Below are positions 38,048 to 46,254 of a stretch of 64,000 nt of DNA, one piece after another. Below the pieces are notes generated by a model, which was not told the origin of the DNA, made no database searches, and saw nothing but the letters and a program-made list of their open reading frames with translations. The stretch lies in assembly GCA_964484465.1 (NCBI GenBank), contig CAZAFL010000009.1, positions 1 through 64,000 on the forward strand, read 5' to 3'. Position numbers and translations under genes: made by a program. Origin of the DNA: CAZAFL01 sp964484465 (GTDB taxonomy: Bacteria > Bacteroidota > Ignavibacteria > UBA10030 > SZUA-254). The first letter of the stretch is position 1. Every line of letters begins with the position of its first letter.

Positions 38048-39204
38048 CAGGGTGAGACGGAAAGAGATTCCAGTATTTGCTCGACCTCATCGACTTCTAT
38101 TTCCCGCATGCATCTTGCATCGTAAGGACATTTGAATGTTTTTGAATCGTAAACGTTCATACATGGACTGCAAGATATTGACTTGTATATCGTATGCAGA
38201 TGTTCTCCCGCAGGTCCGTAAAATAACGGAGTTTCAGGTCCATAGAGCCCGATGGCAGGAATGCCAAGCGCCGAGGCAAAGTGCAGAGGGCCACTGTCAT
38301 TCGATATGAGCAGTTCACTCTGATGAAGTAACGCGAATAATTCCGGTATTGTCAACTTCCCAGCTACATTATAGCATTGTGCAGGACAGGAGGTGAGATT
38401 GATTACGTGTTCTACATAGGTTCTTTCTGATTCCGAACCGATGAAATAGAATTGCGTATCTGCCTGGTGAGATAACCGGGAAACCAACTCGGCAAAATTC
38501 TCCGGCATCCACCGACGTTCAAGAAATGTTTCACCTGCATTGACATTTATACATATAGCATGCCCTCCGGGGAGGGGAACGCTCTTCGCTAATGATACTT
38601 GATCATGAGCGGTAATCGTCGGGATAGCAACGCGCGGAATACATCCCACACCCGTAAGGAGAAACACCTGATGACAAAAGGCTTCGATAACGTGACGGTC
38701 CTTTGAAAGAGGAATTTGATGCGTGAGTATCATCGACCGCCATCGGGTTGGAAGTTCAAATCCCACCCTGACATTTGCTTTTGAGAGACCGTTCAGGAAG
38801 GTTGAATACTTTGAAAAAAACTCGAAATCAAATACAACATCATATTTTACTGTTCGTAAATGGCGAATCAGTGTCAGCGTCTGTGAGATAAAATCGGTCA
38901 GGGATGACGGATTGATTGTCAGAACATCATCAATAAGCGGCAGACGTTCAAGAAATTCCCGGTGAGGAGAAAACGAAAGATAGCTGATTCTTGCCCCCGG
39001 AAACTGTTCCTTCAGCAATTGTAATGATGGCGTACTGAGTAATATGCTCCCCAGTCCAAAAAATTTTATTATGAGAATTTTTTTTATCTCTTTTTTTAAA
39101 GGATCTCCTTGGCGTCGGGGAAGGAGGAGGAGAAACATGCCGAGCGCCCAGCAGCACGGAATGCCGATAAACCGGTCAAGCTTGCGCATTGTTGTAATTG
39201 TCAT
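38047..39204 (-). CDS. Glycosyltransferase family 9 (heptosyltransferase-like)
   Basis: A 385-residue GT-B enzyme. The N-terminal domain begins KKILIIKFFGLGSILLSTPSLQLL, and the donor site is ISNDSGPLHFASALGIPAIGLYGP (about 293), the GT9 hallmark shared with LPS heptosyltransferases. A hydrophobic N-terminal segment (about 14-28) may anchor it. CSPCMNVYD and CPYDARCM near the C-terminus are cysteine-rich, as seen in some GT9 proteins. Overlaps the methyltransferase stop by ATGA. Confidence 0.88.
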   Translation of the reverse strand: MTITTMRKLDRFIGIPCCWALGMFLLLLPRRQGDPLKKEIKKILIIKFFGLGSILLSTPSLQLLKEQFPGARISYLSFSPHREFLERLPLIDDVLTINPSSLTDFISQTLTLIRHLRTVKYDVVFDFEFFSKYSTFLNGLSKANVRVGFELPTRWRSMILTHQIPLSKDRHVIEAFCHQVFLLTGVGCIPRVAIPTITAHDQVSLAKSVPLPGGHAICINVNAGETFLERRWMPENFAELVSRLSHQADTQFYFIGSESERTYVEHVINLTSCPAQCYNVAGKLTIPELFALLHQSELLISNDSGPLHFASALGIPAIGLYGPETPLFYGPAGEHLHTIYKSISCSPCMNVYDSKTFKCPYDARCMREIEVDEVEQILESLSVSP

Positions 39205-40028
39205 GACGTTTTTCGTCTCAGGATAATCATATAATGATCACCTATCGAGCGGAGAAGCGGAACGCGTTCTAGTAACTCATCAATCCCTATCAAAAATTTG
39301 TACATGCGGGGATGTCTGGAGATGAATAAGTCTGCGCCAGGAGGAGGACTGATGATGCTGAAACCAACGATGTGCTCCGTCGAAAACCATTTTCGGAAAA
39401 CAAGCCTGACATATGCCGCAGAGTGATAATAAACATCAAAGCGTTTTTCCCCGAAGCCGGCTGCGCGGGAGGGATGTGACATACGACGGAAGGCGTACCG
39501 TAAATTGCCATGCCGCATCCCGCCCAGTGTTTCAGAAAATGAAAATGGAGGCATGATGACTGCGATAAAATAACCGCCGGGATTGACCAGACGTGCAAGT
39601 TCTCCAGCGACCTGGTCAAGTCTTGAAACGCAATTCAGTCCTCCGAAATTCGAAAAAGCAAGGTCATATTTGTTTGAGAGCTGATGAGGAATCTGCTCGA
39701 AGGACGAAGCATAAAAACGCACATTATCGAGTCCGGCACTTGCAGCTTTCATTTGCGCCTGTTCGATCATTTTTTTGGAAATATCAATACCCATGACCGT
39801 CATTCCCCGGTTTGCAAAGTACAGTGCATCGATTCCAGTTCCGCAGTTGATGTCGAGCAATGCATTATGCGCTTGCGCTCTGGATTCTATTGCTGCATAT
39901 AATTTTTGTCTCAGGCGTTGAATGACCGGACTTCGTTCGAAGGTAGTATCAAATACCCCAGCGATATCATCAAAAGCACTTGAAACCTCTTTTGATTGAA
40001 GAGAGGAATCGCGTGGAAGGTTAACCAT
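39201..40028 (-). CDS. Class I SAM-dependent methyltransferase
   Basis: A 275-residue small-molecule methyltransferase. Motif I is LLDINCGTGIDALYF (about 58), then GIDISKKMIEQAQ, and motif NPGGYFIAVIMP. The C-terminal half, with SEDIHGF-like aromatic segments, resembles ubiquinone/menaquinone- and glycolipid-type methyltransferases. It overlaps the upstream radical SAM gene by 8 bases and the downstream GT9 by 4, so it is firmly part of this operon. Substrate unknown. Confidence 0.83.
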   Translation of the reverse strand: MVNLPRDSSLQSKEVSSAFDDIAGVFDTTFERSPVIQRLRQKLYAAIESRAQAHNALLDINCGTGIDALYFANRGMTVMGIDISKKMIEQAQMKAASAGLDNVRFYASSFEQIPHQLSNKYDLAFSNFGGLNCVSRLDQVAGELARLVNPGGYFIAVIMPPFSFSETLGGMRHGNLRYAFRRMSHPSRAAGFGEKRFDVYYHSAAYVRLVFRKWFSTEHIVGFSIISPPPGADLFISRHPRMYKFLIGIDELLERVPLLRSIGDHYMIILRRKTS

Positions 40029-41505
40029 GGTTTTGATATCGGGGAACAGAACTCAGTTGATTCAATCTGGTTTCGAGCATCGGGAGCGTCATTGCGTGAT
40101 ACATCATCGCAGCTATTCGACGCATTGTATATTTATTGATGCCGGAAGGATGGTGCAACACCTGCTTGAGAATGTCCTGTCCCTGCCAGATACGAAATTT
40201 TTTGTGCGTAACGGTGTGAAGTGTCCGATAAAAATCTGAATAAAACGTACCGTTAAACATCATATCAAGGTCCTGACTGTCGGTCCAGTTTGTTTTCTCA
40301 CCAAGATCCTTCTTAACATTCTCAAAAAATTTTGTTCCTGGCAGCGGGTATGAAACAGAAACACCAATTTCGTCGGGTTTACATTCTCTCACCATGTTCA
40401 ATGTCATCTCGATATCCGTTTTCGTTTCACCGGGATATCCGAATTGGAGAAAAAATCCCACACGAATTCCCTGTCCATGGAGTAGACGCGTCGCGGCATA
40501 GATTTGTTCGATAGTTGTCCCTTTTTCCATTGCATCAAGAATTTTTTGAGAGCCCGATTCTGTTCCCACCCAGACTGTTGTACAACCGGCTGCGGCAAGA
40601 TTGCTGATGGCATCCTCCTTCAGTAATAAGTCGACCCGGGCAAGACATTTAAAAGGAATCATGGCACTTTCTTTTCGAACGATTTCCGCGAATCGGGAAA
40701 GCCATCCCGGTTTCAATCCGAAAATATCATCACAAAACCATACATGGTCAGGATTGTAATCCAGCTTTATTTTCTTTAATTCATCGACAACATTTTCGGG
40801 GCTGCGAACATTATACACCTGGCCATAGATAGGTTTCGCACACCAATTACAATGAAACGGACAACCGCGTGTGGTCACAAGGTTCATCGAGAAATATCCA
40901 TGCCGGTTTTTCCATTCCCTCCGGTAATGTTCGACGTCGATGAGGTTCCTTGCCGGAAAAGGAAGAAGGTCAAGGTCCTGGAGCACTTCTCTTTTACAGT
41001 TTTTCTGAACGATTCCGGTCTTATTGTAAGCGATTCCAGCGATTAATGAAATATCGGTCGTCCGCTTTCCGGTGAGATGATCGAGTAACTCCCAAAGAGT
41101 AAGTTCGCCTTCTCCAAAAATAACAAAATCGGCTCCATGCTGAAGATAGCCATCAATATGGTCTGCGGCGTCTGACCCGTGAACGATAACCGTACATCCC
41201 TGGTCTTTAGCAAGGGAGCTCATCATGAAGGCTGCTTCCCGCATTCTGCCGAGGCACATTTTTGTGAGATAATTGAAATCATCATCATAAATGACTACGA
41301 ACCTGGGTTTGTGCATTTCAATAGCGGGGATGATTCCTTGTTCACTCTGCTCCAGCATAGAATCGAATAATGCCGCGGAATATCCTTTCGATTGAAGGAA
41401 TGATGCCGCATACAATGTGCCCAGGGGGGAATAGGGCATCATCGCCCGATATTCTTTTGGATCGAACCTGAGGAAATAGGAGTGGGTGAAAAGAACGTCG
41501 ACCAT
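40021..41505 (-). CDS. B12-binding-domain radical SAM protein
   Basis: A 494-residue protein with an N-terminal cobalamin-binding-like domain (about 1-150, including VIVHGSDAADHIDGYLQHG and FVIFGEGELTLWELL) and a radical SAM core with GCPFHCNWC (about 213-221). VGTESGSQKILDAMEKG and GFFLQFGYPGET are usual in the B12-radical SAM group. A C-terminal all-helical tail follows. It is distinct from the second B12-type radical SAM gene of the cluster. Confidence 0.84.
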   Translation of the reverse strand: MVDVLFTHSYFLRFDPKEYRAMMPYSPLGTLYAASFLQSKGYSAALFDSMLEQSEQGIIPAIEMHKPRFVVIYDDDFNYLTKMCLGRMREAAFMMSSLAKDQGCTVIVHGSDAADHIDGYLQHGADFVIFGEGELTLWELLDHLTGKRTTDISLIAGIAYNKTGIVQKNCKREVLQDLDLLPFPARNLIDVEHYRREWKNRHGYFSMNLVTTRGCPFHCNWCAKPIYGQVYNVRSPENVVDELKKIKLDYNPDHVWFCDDIFGLKPGWLSRFAEIVRKESAMIPFKCLARVDLLLKEDAISNLAAAGCTTVWVGTESGSQKILDAMEKGTTIEQIYAATRLLHGQGIRVGFFLQFGYPGETKTDIEMTLNMVRECKPDEIGVSVSYPLPGTKFFENVKKDLGEKTNWTDSQDLDMMFNGTFYSDFYRTLHTVTHKKFRIWQGQDILKQVLHHPSGINKYTMRRIAAMMYHAMTLPMLETRLNQLSSVPRYQNHG

Positions 41506-41519
41506 CGGCTCAAACGGTC

Positions 41520-42428
41520 CTACATGAAGTTAAACTGCTTCAACTTTTCTTCGTAACGGTTGAGAATTTTCTGTGCAAAATTTCCCACATATGCCCGGGA
41601 TTCATTCCGTGTGCATCGAAATATTTGCGTTCGCAACGATTCATCGAATTCAGGATATCTCTTGTTCCAAATCTTTCTCATGGTGTTCATAAACCATCTA
41701 TCCAATTTGTCTCCCCATGCGCCTGTAAATACCGTTTCCAGGGCTTTTTGCAGTACGCTGCGTGAAAATGGTTGTTGTGCTGCATCCGAAGCAGGTTTGA
41801 CATAATTCGGGAAAAAGTTTTTAACCCAGCTATTGCTTTCAAGATATTTCAGGTAAAGGTCGAAATTGTACAACGGTTTGAGGAGAGCGATTTCTGTTGC
41901 CGTGTAGTAATTTTGATCGTCGAGTGCCAGATTGTTTGTTGAGATATAATAGTTCAGGCAGAAGTACTTTTTCCTGTTGAAAAGTATTGTTTTTTTAAAC
42001 AGAACAAGAAACATTCTGCAGACCCATAACCGGTTTGGCTCGGTAACAATGACATAGTCGATATCGCTGGTGGGGAGAGCGACTCCTTTTGATAAATCAC
42101 CGGAAATAAAGATTCCTCTCACAAAGGGGAAGTGCCGTATGATTTTCGACATGAATCTTGCTATCGAAAGCCGTCGCCGGGCAAGATGTTCACGCTCAAT
42201 TCGCATGTCGGGGAGGTCAGTGCGGTTGCCCGACAAGAAATACAATCCATGACTGGTTTTCAGTATTCCATTATTGGTCAGAATGGATAATCTTTCGGAG
42301 CAGGATTCCTGTGTCAGGGAATTCTTCGGTAACAGGAAGAATATTTCTTCAGCGGCCAGAGGATGGTCGAAAATCTCGTAGTACAACAACGTCCGGATAA
42401 TATGTTGATCGGTCTCGGAAAAAGGCAT
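41520..42428 (-). CDS. Nucleotidyltransferase-fold protein with N-terminal winged-helix-like region
   Basis: A 302-residue protein. The N-terminal 70 residues (ILRTLLYYEIFDHPLAAEEI region) look like a winged helix. GIFISGDLSKGVALPTSDIDYVIVTE (about 104-129) matches the nucleotidyltransferase signature with a G-x-x-S-type loop and a DxD pair. The C-terminal half is helical and unassigned. It is the first gene of the minus-strand cluster and may tag a substrate or regulate; no target can be named. Confidence 0.65.
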   Translation of the reverse strand: MPFSETDQHIIRTLLYYEIFDHPLAAEEIFFLLPKNSLTQESCSERLSILTNNGILKTSHGLYFLSGNRTDLPDMRIEREHLARRRLSIARFMSKIIRHFPFVRGIFISGDLSKGVALPTSDIDYVIVTEPNRLWVCRMFLVLFKKTILFNRKKYFCLNYYISTNNLALDDQNYYTATEIALLKPLYNFDLYLKYLESNSWVKNFFPNYVKPASDAAQQPFSRSVLQKALETVFTGAWGDKLDRWFMNTMRKIWNKRYPEFDESLRTQIFRCTRNESRAYVGNFAQKILNRYEEKLKQFNFM

Positions 42429-42441
42429 TGGGAATAAACTT

Positions 42442-42469
42442 AATGTACATAAATTTCGTAAGATTACAA
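42442..42469 (-). promoter_or_regulatory. Candidate promoter of the radical SAM/glycosyltransferase cluster
   Basis: Read on the minus strand: TTGTAA (42469-42464), 16-bp spacer, TACATT (42447-42442), just upstream of the first gene start at 42428. It is divergent from the PASTA-gene promoter at 42483. The leader would be very short. Confidence 0.35.
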
Positions 42470-42482
42470 ATGAAGGGGAAAG

Positions 42483-42511
42483 TTGAAGTTAACTAAAGTA
42501 TTTTCTATATT
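42483..42511 (+). promoter_or_regulatory. Promoter of the PASTA-rpe operon
   Basis: TTGAAG at 42483-42488, a 17-bp spacer, and TATATT at 42506-42511, about 28 bases before the ATG at 42540. Confidence 0.5.
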
Positions 42512-42539
42512 TTTTTCGTAGCGTGCATATTTTTTACCG

Positions 42540-43310
42540 ATGAACTTTAAGAACATACTGGTATCCCGCGGGGCAAAAAAAGCGTATCTCCTTCTTGCGT
42601 TTCTCGTCCTTCTTTTTGTTATCTGTAATGACTTTCTTCTGCCATGGTATGTCAATCAGGGAAGTGTTATTGAAGTCCCCTCGGTGATTGACAAGAATTT
42701 CGAGGAGGCAAGAACAACATTGGCTTCAATCGGTTTAGAAGCACGACAGGGAGACGTCCGTGTTGATAAAGACCATCCTGCCGGCGCTGTGATTGTGCAA
42801 AACCCTGCTCCGGGAAGCAAGGTAAAAAAGGGGAGAAGAATCTATTTAACAATCAGCGAAGGCGAACAGTTGGTTGAGGTGCCCAATATTAAAGGAAGGA
42901 CGCTCAGGGATGCAAGTTTTGAGCTTGAGCGGGAGGGGTTGATCCTCGGAGCCGTTGAATACCAATCTTCAGAAGAATTTCCCCCCAATACTGTGATTGA
43001 ACAGGGCGTGCCGGCAGGAAAAAAAGTGAAAAAAGACGTCTACGTGTCCGTTGTTATCAGTCAGGGAAAAACTGACCAGAAAGTACAAGTTCCCGACCTT
43101 AAGGGGAAAGCCTTGACCGATGCCGGAAAACTGCTTGCGAACTTAGGCTTAAAACTTGGAAATATTACTTATGTTCCTTCCGCTGAATTGCTTCCGAATA
43201 CCATTGTCGATCAATTCCCCAGACCGAATGACCTGGTGATATTCGGGCAGGCCGTTGATCTGTTCGTTGTTCAGGGAGGAGAAAAGAAAAAAGATACTCT
43301 TGAAAATTAA
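42540..43310 (+). CDS. Membrane-anchored PASTA-domain protein
   Basis: A 256-residue protein with one membrane anchor (about 14-36) and three tandem PASTA domains (about 44-110, 112-180, 186-250; each starting VPSV, VPNI or VPDL). PASTA domains bind peptidoglycan stem peptides or beta-lactams and normally sit on Ser/Thr kinases or penicillin-binding proteins; here there is no kinase or transpeptidase part. Cell-wall sensing or scaffolding is possible. rpe follows 11 bases after the stop. Confidence 0.88.
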   Translation: MNFKNILVSRGAKKAYLLLAFLVLLFVICNDFLLPWYVNQGSVIEVPSVIDKNFEEARTTLASIGLEARQGDVRVDKDHPAGAVIVQNPAPGSKVKKGRRIYLTISEGEQLVEVPNIKGRTLRDASFELEREGLILGAVEYQSSEEFPPNTVIEQGVPAGKKVKKDVYVSVVISQGKTDQKVQVPDLKGKALTDAGKLLANLGLKLGNITYVPSAELLPNTIVDQFPRPNDLVIFGQAVDLFVVQGGEKKKDTLEN

Positions 43311-43321
43311 TTTCTGAAAAC

Positions 43322-43987
43322 ATGAAACGAAAAATTATTATAGCGCCATCGGTGTTATCGGCGGATTTTTCCCGGCTCGAAGAACAAATTCGACTTGTCG
43401 AAAAAGGGGGCGCGGATTGGCTCCATCTTGACATTATGGATGGAAATTTTGTGCCGAATATAACATTCGGTCCGATGATCGTGAAGACAATTCGGTCGAT
43501 GACGAAGCTACCGCTGGATACGCATCTGATGATTAAATCTCCTGAACGGTTTATCGAAAGTTTCCGAAAAGCAGGCTCAGATCGTTTGACGGTACATGTC
43601 GAGACGTGCTCACACCTCCATCGGACGGTAGAAGCGATAAAAGAGCTCGGTGCAAAAGCCGGAGTTACCCTTAATCCTGCCACGCCAGCATCTTCGTTGA
43701 AGGAAATACTGCCGTATGTCGACCTTGTACTGGTGATGACGGTTAACCCTGGATTCGGTGGGCAAAAATTCATTCGTTCTATGCTTCGCAAGGTGCGGGA
43801 GATGAATGAGATGATTTCTTCAGTCAACCCGAAGATTCATCTCGAAGTTGACGGGGGAGTTGATGAGACAAACGCGTTTGAGCTTGTGAAAGCAGGCGCA
43901 AATGCATTTGTTGCGGGCCATTCGATATTTTCCAAAAGAGATATTACCGGTGCGGTGCGAAAGTTACGGAAGGCTGCATTGCGCTGA
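43322..43987 (+). CDS. rpe: Ribulose-phosphate 3-epimerase
   Basis: Interconverts ribulose 5-phosphate and xylulose 5-phosphate in the pentose phosphate pathway. The 221-residue TIM barrel has APSVLSADFSRL, HLDIMDGNFVPNITFGP (metal and catalytic Asp), HLMI, VMTVNPGFGGQKF and EVDGGV. Length is complete; the stop at 43985 is only 14 bases before the transposase scrap that begins the mobile array. Confidence 0.97.
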   Translation: MKRKIIIAPSVLSADFSRLEEQIRLVEKGGADWLHLDIMDGNFVPNITFGPMIVKTIRSMTKLPLDTHLMIKSPERFIESFRKAGSDRLTVHVETCSHLHRTVEAIKELGAKAGVTLNPATPASSLKEILPYVDLVLVMTVNPGFGGQKFIRSMLRKVREMNEMISSVNPKIHLEVDGGVDETNAFELVKAGANAFVAGHSIFSKRDITGAVRKLRKAALR

Positions 43988-44001
43988 ACTTTCCTTCAAG
44001 T

Positions 44002-44105
44002 GGTGAATTTGAGTTTCGTTTGAACAATAAGGATAATCCGACCCTGTACGATTAAACGAGATGTTGGAATTAGGCGTGGGGGTCGATTAACATATAAGAA
44101 ATTAA
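44002..44105 (+). pseudogene. 3' fragment of an IS1595-family transposase
   Basis: GAATTTGAGTTTCGTTTGAA at 44005-44024 is identical to unit 3's transposase end, and alignment continues, with gaps, through the region coding LTYKRLI. A one-base deletion near 44033 shifts the frame, giving a stop at 44053-44055. Everything upstream is gone; rpe ends at 43987. Confidence 0.75.
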
Positions 44106-44108
44106 TCA

Positions 44109-45026
44109 GTGCATGAAGAAATAGAAAAATATAACACGGGCAAGCCCAATCCCTACAATCAATCCCCAGAAAACATTGTTCCAAATGCACGATTTTTTAA
44201 TTCCCGCTTCAATTGGTTGCTTCTTAAAATAGTTGTTCTTGGACTTCTCGCTTTTGCTGCTAATGGCTTGTTGCCCAAGTGGTTTGCCATCCTTCTCATC
44301 TTCGTCGCTGTTGCATTTTTCGCTGTCAATGAATTTATCAAACATAAAGACAAACTCACTAAGCCACAATATTGGATTGGCATTGTGATAGTGCTAGTGT
44401 TCTTTGCGGGTGTTTCTGTTTACTCATTTAATCATGAGAGTTCAATTAAAACCCAAGAACATTTTGTTCCGACACTTTCTCAAAGTACGATCCAAAAAGA
44501 TTCCTTGCAGACACAAAAACAAGATACTACGAAAAATGCTATTGAAATTCCCAAGCCGAAGAAAAAACAAGATCAATACGATACAGTTCAAAGACTTAAA
44601 GAACGAGCCTATCTCAAACTTTTCGATATAAAAACAAGTTTTGATAAAATAAACGAACTTGATATACAATTCGCAATGATAAATATGGGACAAACACCCG
44701 CAAGCCAAGTTAGTTATATAGCACTGACAAGGATTGGAAATAGCACAGATCCAGAAGCAATTAACGTTCCCCAAAATATGCCCTATACCAAAGCTGCCGA
44801 TATTCCCCCAAGAGACAAAATGGCGTGGATCACACCAAAGAAGCCCTTTCCGTTGGCGGATTCAGTTCGCATTTTTAGTGGCTCGGACACACTCTTTGTT
44901 TATGCGAACGTTAGATATGTTGATTTCTGTGGAGTTCACGATTCTACTGGATTTCTTCTTTTTTACGAGAAAGAGAGGAAATCATTTTTTGTTGCAGCTG
45001 ATACTCTTCTTAATTATGTGAGATGA
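44109..45026 (+). CDS. Two-TM membrane cargo protein of unit 1
   Basis: A 305-residue protein of no recognised family. The start is GTG at 44109, right after the transposase scrap. A short hydrophilic N-terminus is followed by membrane helices at about 34-53 and 57-75 plus a third (about 88-106), then a Lys/Gln/Thr-rich linker and a C-terminal domain (about 175-305) with beta-strand character (QFAMINMGQTPASQVSYIAL). It does not resemble the coiled-coil cargo of units 2 and 3, so only the position is shared. Its stop overlaps the small broken gene (ATGA). Confidence 0.6.
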   Translation: MHEEIEKYNTGKPNPYNQSPENIVPNARFFNSRFNWLLLKIVVLGLLAFAANGLLPKWFAILLIFVAVAFFAVNEFIKHKDKLTKPQYWIGIVIVLVFFAGVSVYSFNHESSIKTQEHFVPTLSQSTIQKDSLQTQKQDTTKNAIEIPKPKKKQDQYDTVQRLKERAYLKLFDIKTSFDKINELDIQFAMINMGQTPASQVSYIALTRIGNSTDPEAINVPQNMPYTKAADIPPRDKMAWITPKKPFPLADSVRIFSGSDTLFVYANVRYVDFCGVHDSTGFLLFYEKERKSFFVAADTLLNYVR

Positions 45027-45160
45027 AAAAACTTAAACCACAAAAACTCAAACGCAAGAAAGAAGAACACCCTTGCCACGAAAAAGTCTCTCTAAAAGAC
45101 TTTAACTAGCTTCTCTTGAAGATGGTGAATACGAAACCTCTGAAGAAAAGAAAGAAATAG
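45023..45160 (+). pseudogene. Inactivated Lys-rich small gene, unit 1
   Basis: Reads MKKLKPQKLKRKKEEHPCHE... with a TAG in place of the Glu codon after residue 28 (KDFN*LLLKMVNTKP), then continues in frame to the natural TAG. Compared with unit 3 it also lacks one codon (Val16). The 3' part is nearly identical to unit 3's, so the nonsense mutation looks recent. It overlaps the cargo stop by ATGA, the same coupling as in unit 3. Confidence 0.75.
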
Positions 45161-45219
45161 CTTAACCCCCTTAGTTTAGCCACTTCTTTTTATCTCCCCT
45201 CCCCATATACACCTGTGTG

Positions 45220-45271
45220 TGCCAAGTATATAGTTCCGGTTCTAAACGGAATTATACGCTTGACAAACCCA
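45220..45271. repeat. Junction of units 1 and 2: right TIR, GTTCTAAA, left TIR
   Basis: Right end of unit 1 (45220-45238, ending AGTATATAGTTCCG), octamer GTTCTAAA (45239-45246), left end of unit 2 (45247 onward, CGGAATTATACGCTTGACA). The two ends are inverted relative to each other; the octamer is the shared 8-bp target site. Confidence 0.85.
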
Positions 45272-45288
45272 CTTTTATTTTGTATATT
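45260..45288 (+). promoter_or_regulatory. Transposase promoter of unit 2, -35 inside the TIR
   Basis: TTGACA (45260-45265) is part of the left terminal repeat; a 17-bp spacer leads to TATATT (45283-45288). Leader to the ATG at 45320 is about 25 bases with AAAGGA before the start. Confidence 0.7.
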
Positions 45289-45319
45289 GTTCATGTCAAC
45301 AATTACCAAAGGACGTACC

Positions 45320-46246
45320 ATGAAACTGAATAAACCCAAACTGAGAGATTCTCAATTCACCAATTTGATTGACCTTACCAAGCGTTTCCCGGATGAAAAG
45401 ACTTGCCGTGAATACCTTGAGTATATGCGTTGGGGTGGTAAGATAAAATGCGTACATTGCGGTAGTTCTCGCAAGATTTACCGCTTTAATGATGGCAAAC
45501 TGTTTAAGTGTGCCAATTGCCGAAAACAGTTCACCGTTAAGGTTGGCTTGATTTTCGAGGATAGCGCATTGCCCCTTCAAAAATGGTTCATGGCAATTTA
45601 CATCTTTATGGCGCACAAGAAGGGCATTAGCTCCGTTCAACTCGGTAAAGACATTGGTGTGCGACAGGCAACGGCTTGGCACATGCTCCATCGACTTCGT
45701 TATGCCGTTAGAACAAGACCTCAAAACCCGCTTCTCGGTGGCATCATTGAAGCGGACGAGACCTATGTTGGTGGAAAAAGTCATAGGGGCATGGGTGGAC
45801 GCAGTACCAACAATAAAACCATTGTTTTCGGCATCAAGAAACGTGGAGGAAAAATAATTGCTCAAACAGTTAAGAGAGCCACGAAGAAAACGCTTCAGGG
45901 GATCATGCGAAAGAATATCTCTCCAGAAGCAGTGGTATTTACCGACGAATGGCGTGGATACGCTGACCTTGAAAGTTCGTTTGATACACACGAAACAGTT
46001 AATCATGGAAGCAAAGAGTATGTTCGAGATGGAGTAATTCACACCAATAGCATCGAATCGTTTTGGGCATTGTTCAAAAGGGGTTATATTGGCGTTTACC
46101 ATCATATGAGTCGAAAACACATGGACAAATATATTGATGAATTTGAGTACCGCACGAATACCAAACAACTAAAAGACCCTACACGATTTTCATCCATGTT
46201 GACTCGCTGTGAGGGTAGATTAACATACAAAAACCTTATTCGGTAG
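45320..46246 (+). CDS. IS1595-family transposase, unit 2
   Basis: A 308-residue transposase. An N-terminal zinc ribbon has C44/C47 (CVHC) and C64/C67 (CANC). A helix-turn-helix-like region follows (SSVQLGKDIGVRQATAWHMLHRLR). The catalytic domain has D146 (IIEADETYVGG), D209 (VVFTDEW) and the block H-T-N-S-I-E-S-F-W (about 241-249, Asn243 and Glu246 as third-residue candidates). The frame is open upstream, but the ATG at 45320 has AAAGGA and lies just downstream of the promoter. Roughly two thirds identical by eye to the unit 3 transposase. Confidence 0.92.
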   Translation: MKLNKPKLRDSQFTNLIDLTKRFPDEKTCREYLEYMRWGGKIKCVHCGSSRKIYRFNDGKLFKCANCRKQFTVKVGLIFEDSALPLQKWFMAIYIFMAHKKGISSVQLGKDIGVRQATAWHMLHRLRYAVRTRPQNPLLGGIIEADETYVGGKSHRGMGGRSTNNKTIVFGIKKRGGKIIAQTVKRATKKTLQGIMRKNISPEAVVFTDEWRGYADLESSFDTHETVNHGSKEYVRDGVIHTNSIESFWALFKRGYIGVYHHMSRKHMDKYIDEFEYRTNTKQLKDPTRFSSMLTRCEGRLTYKNLIR

Positions 46247-46254
46247 GTTGATAT

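Larger units (their letters stand above)
44002..45238 (+). mobile_element. Truncated IS1595-family element, unit 1 of the array
   Basis: The left part is lost. What remains is a transposase 3' fragment (44002-44105), a two-TM cargo gene (44109-45026), a broken small gene (45023-45160) and the right terminal repeat (TGCCAAGTATATAGTTCCG, 45220-45238). The order is the same as in the two complete units downstream. The transposase scrap and the right terminal repeat resemble unit 3 more than unit 2. Confidence 0.75.

Noticed and set aside
45236..45249. Alternative element boundary starting at GGAAC instead of CGGAAC
   Set aside because: It would make the flanking repeat 10 bp at internal junctions and break the match at 49346-49355. 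The 8-bp reading is consistent at all three sites.
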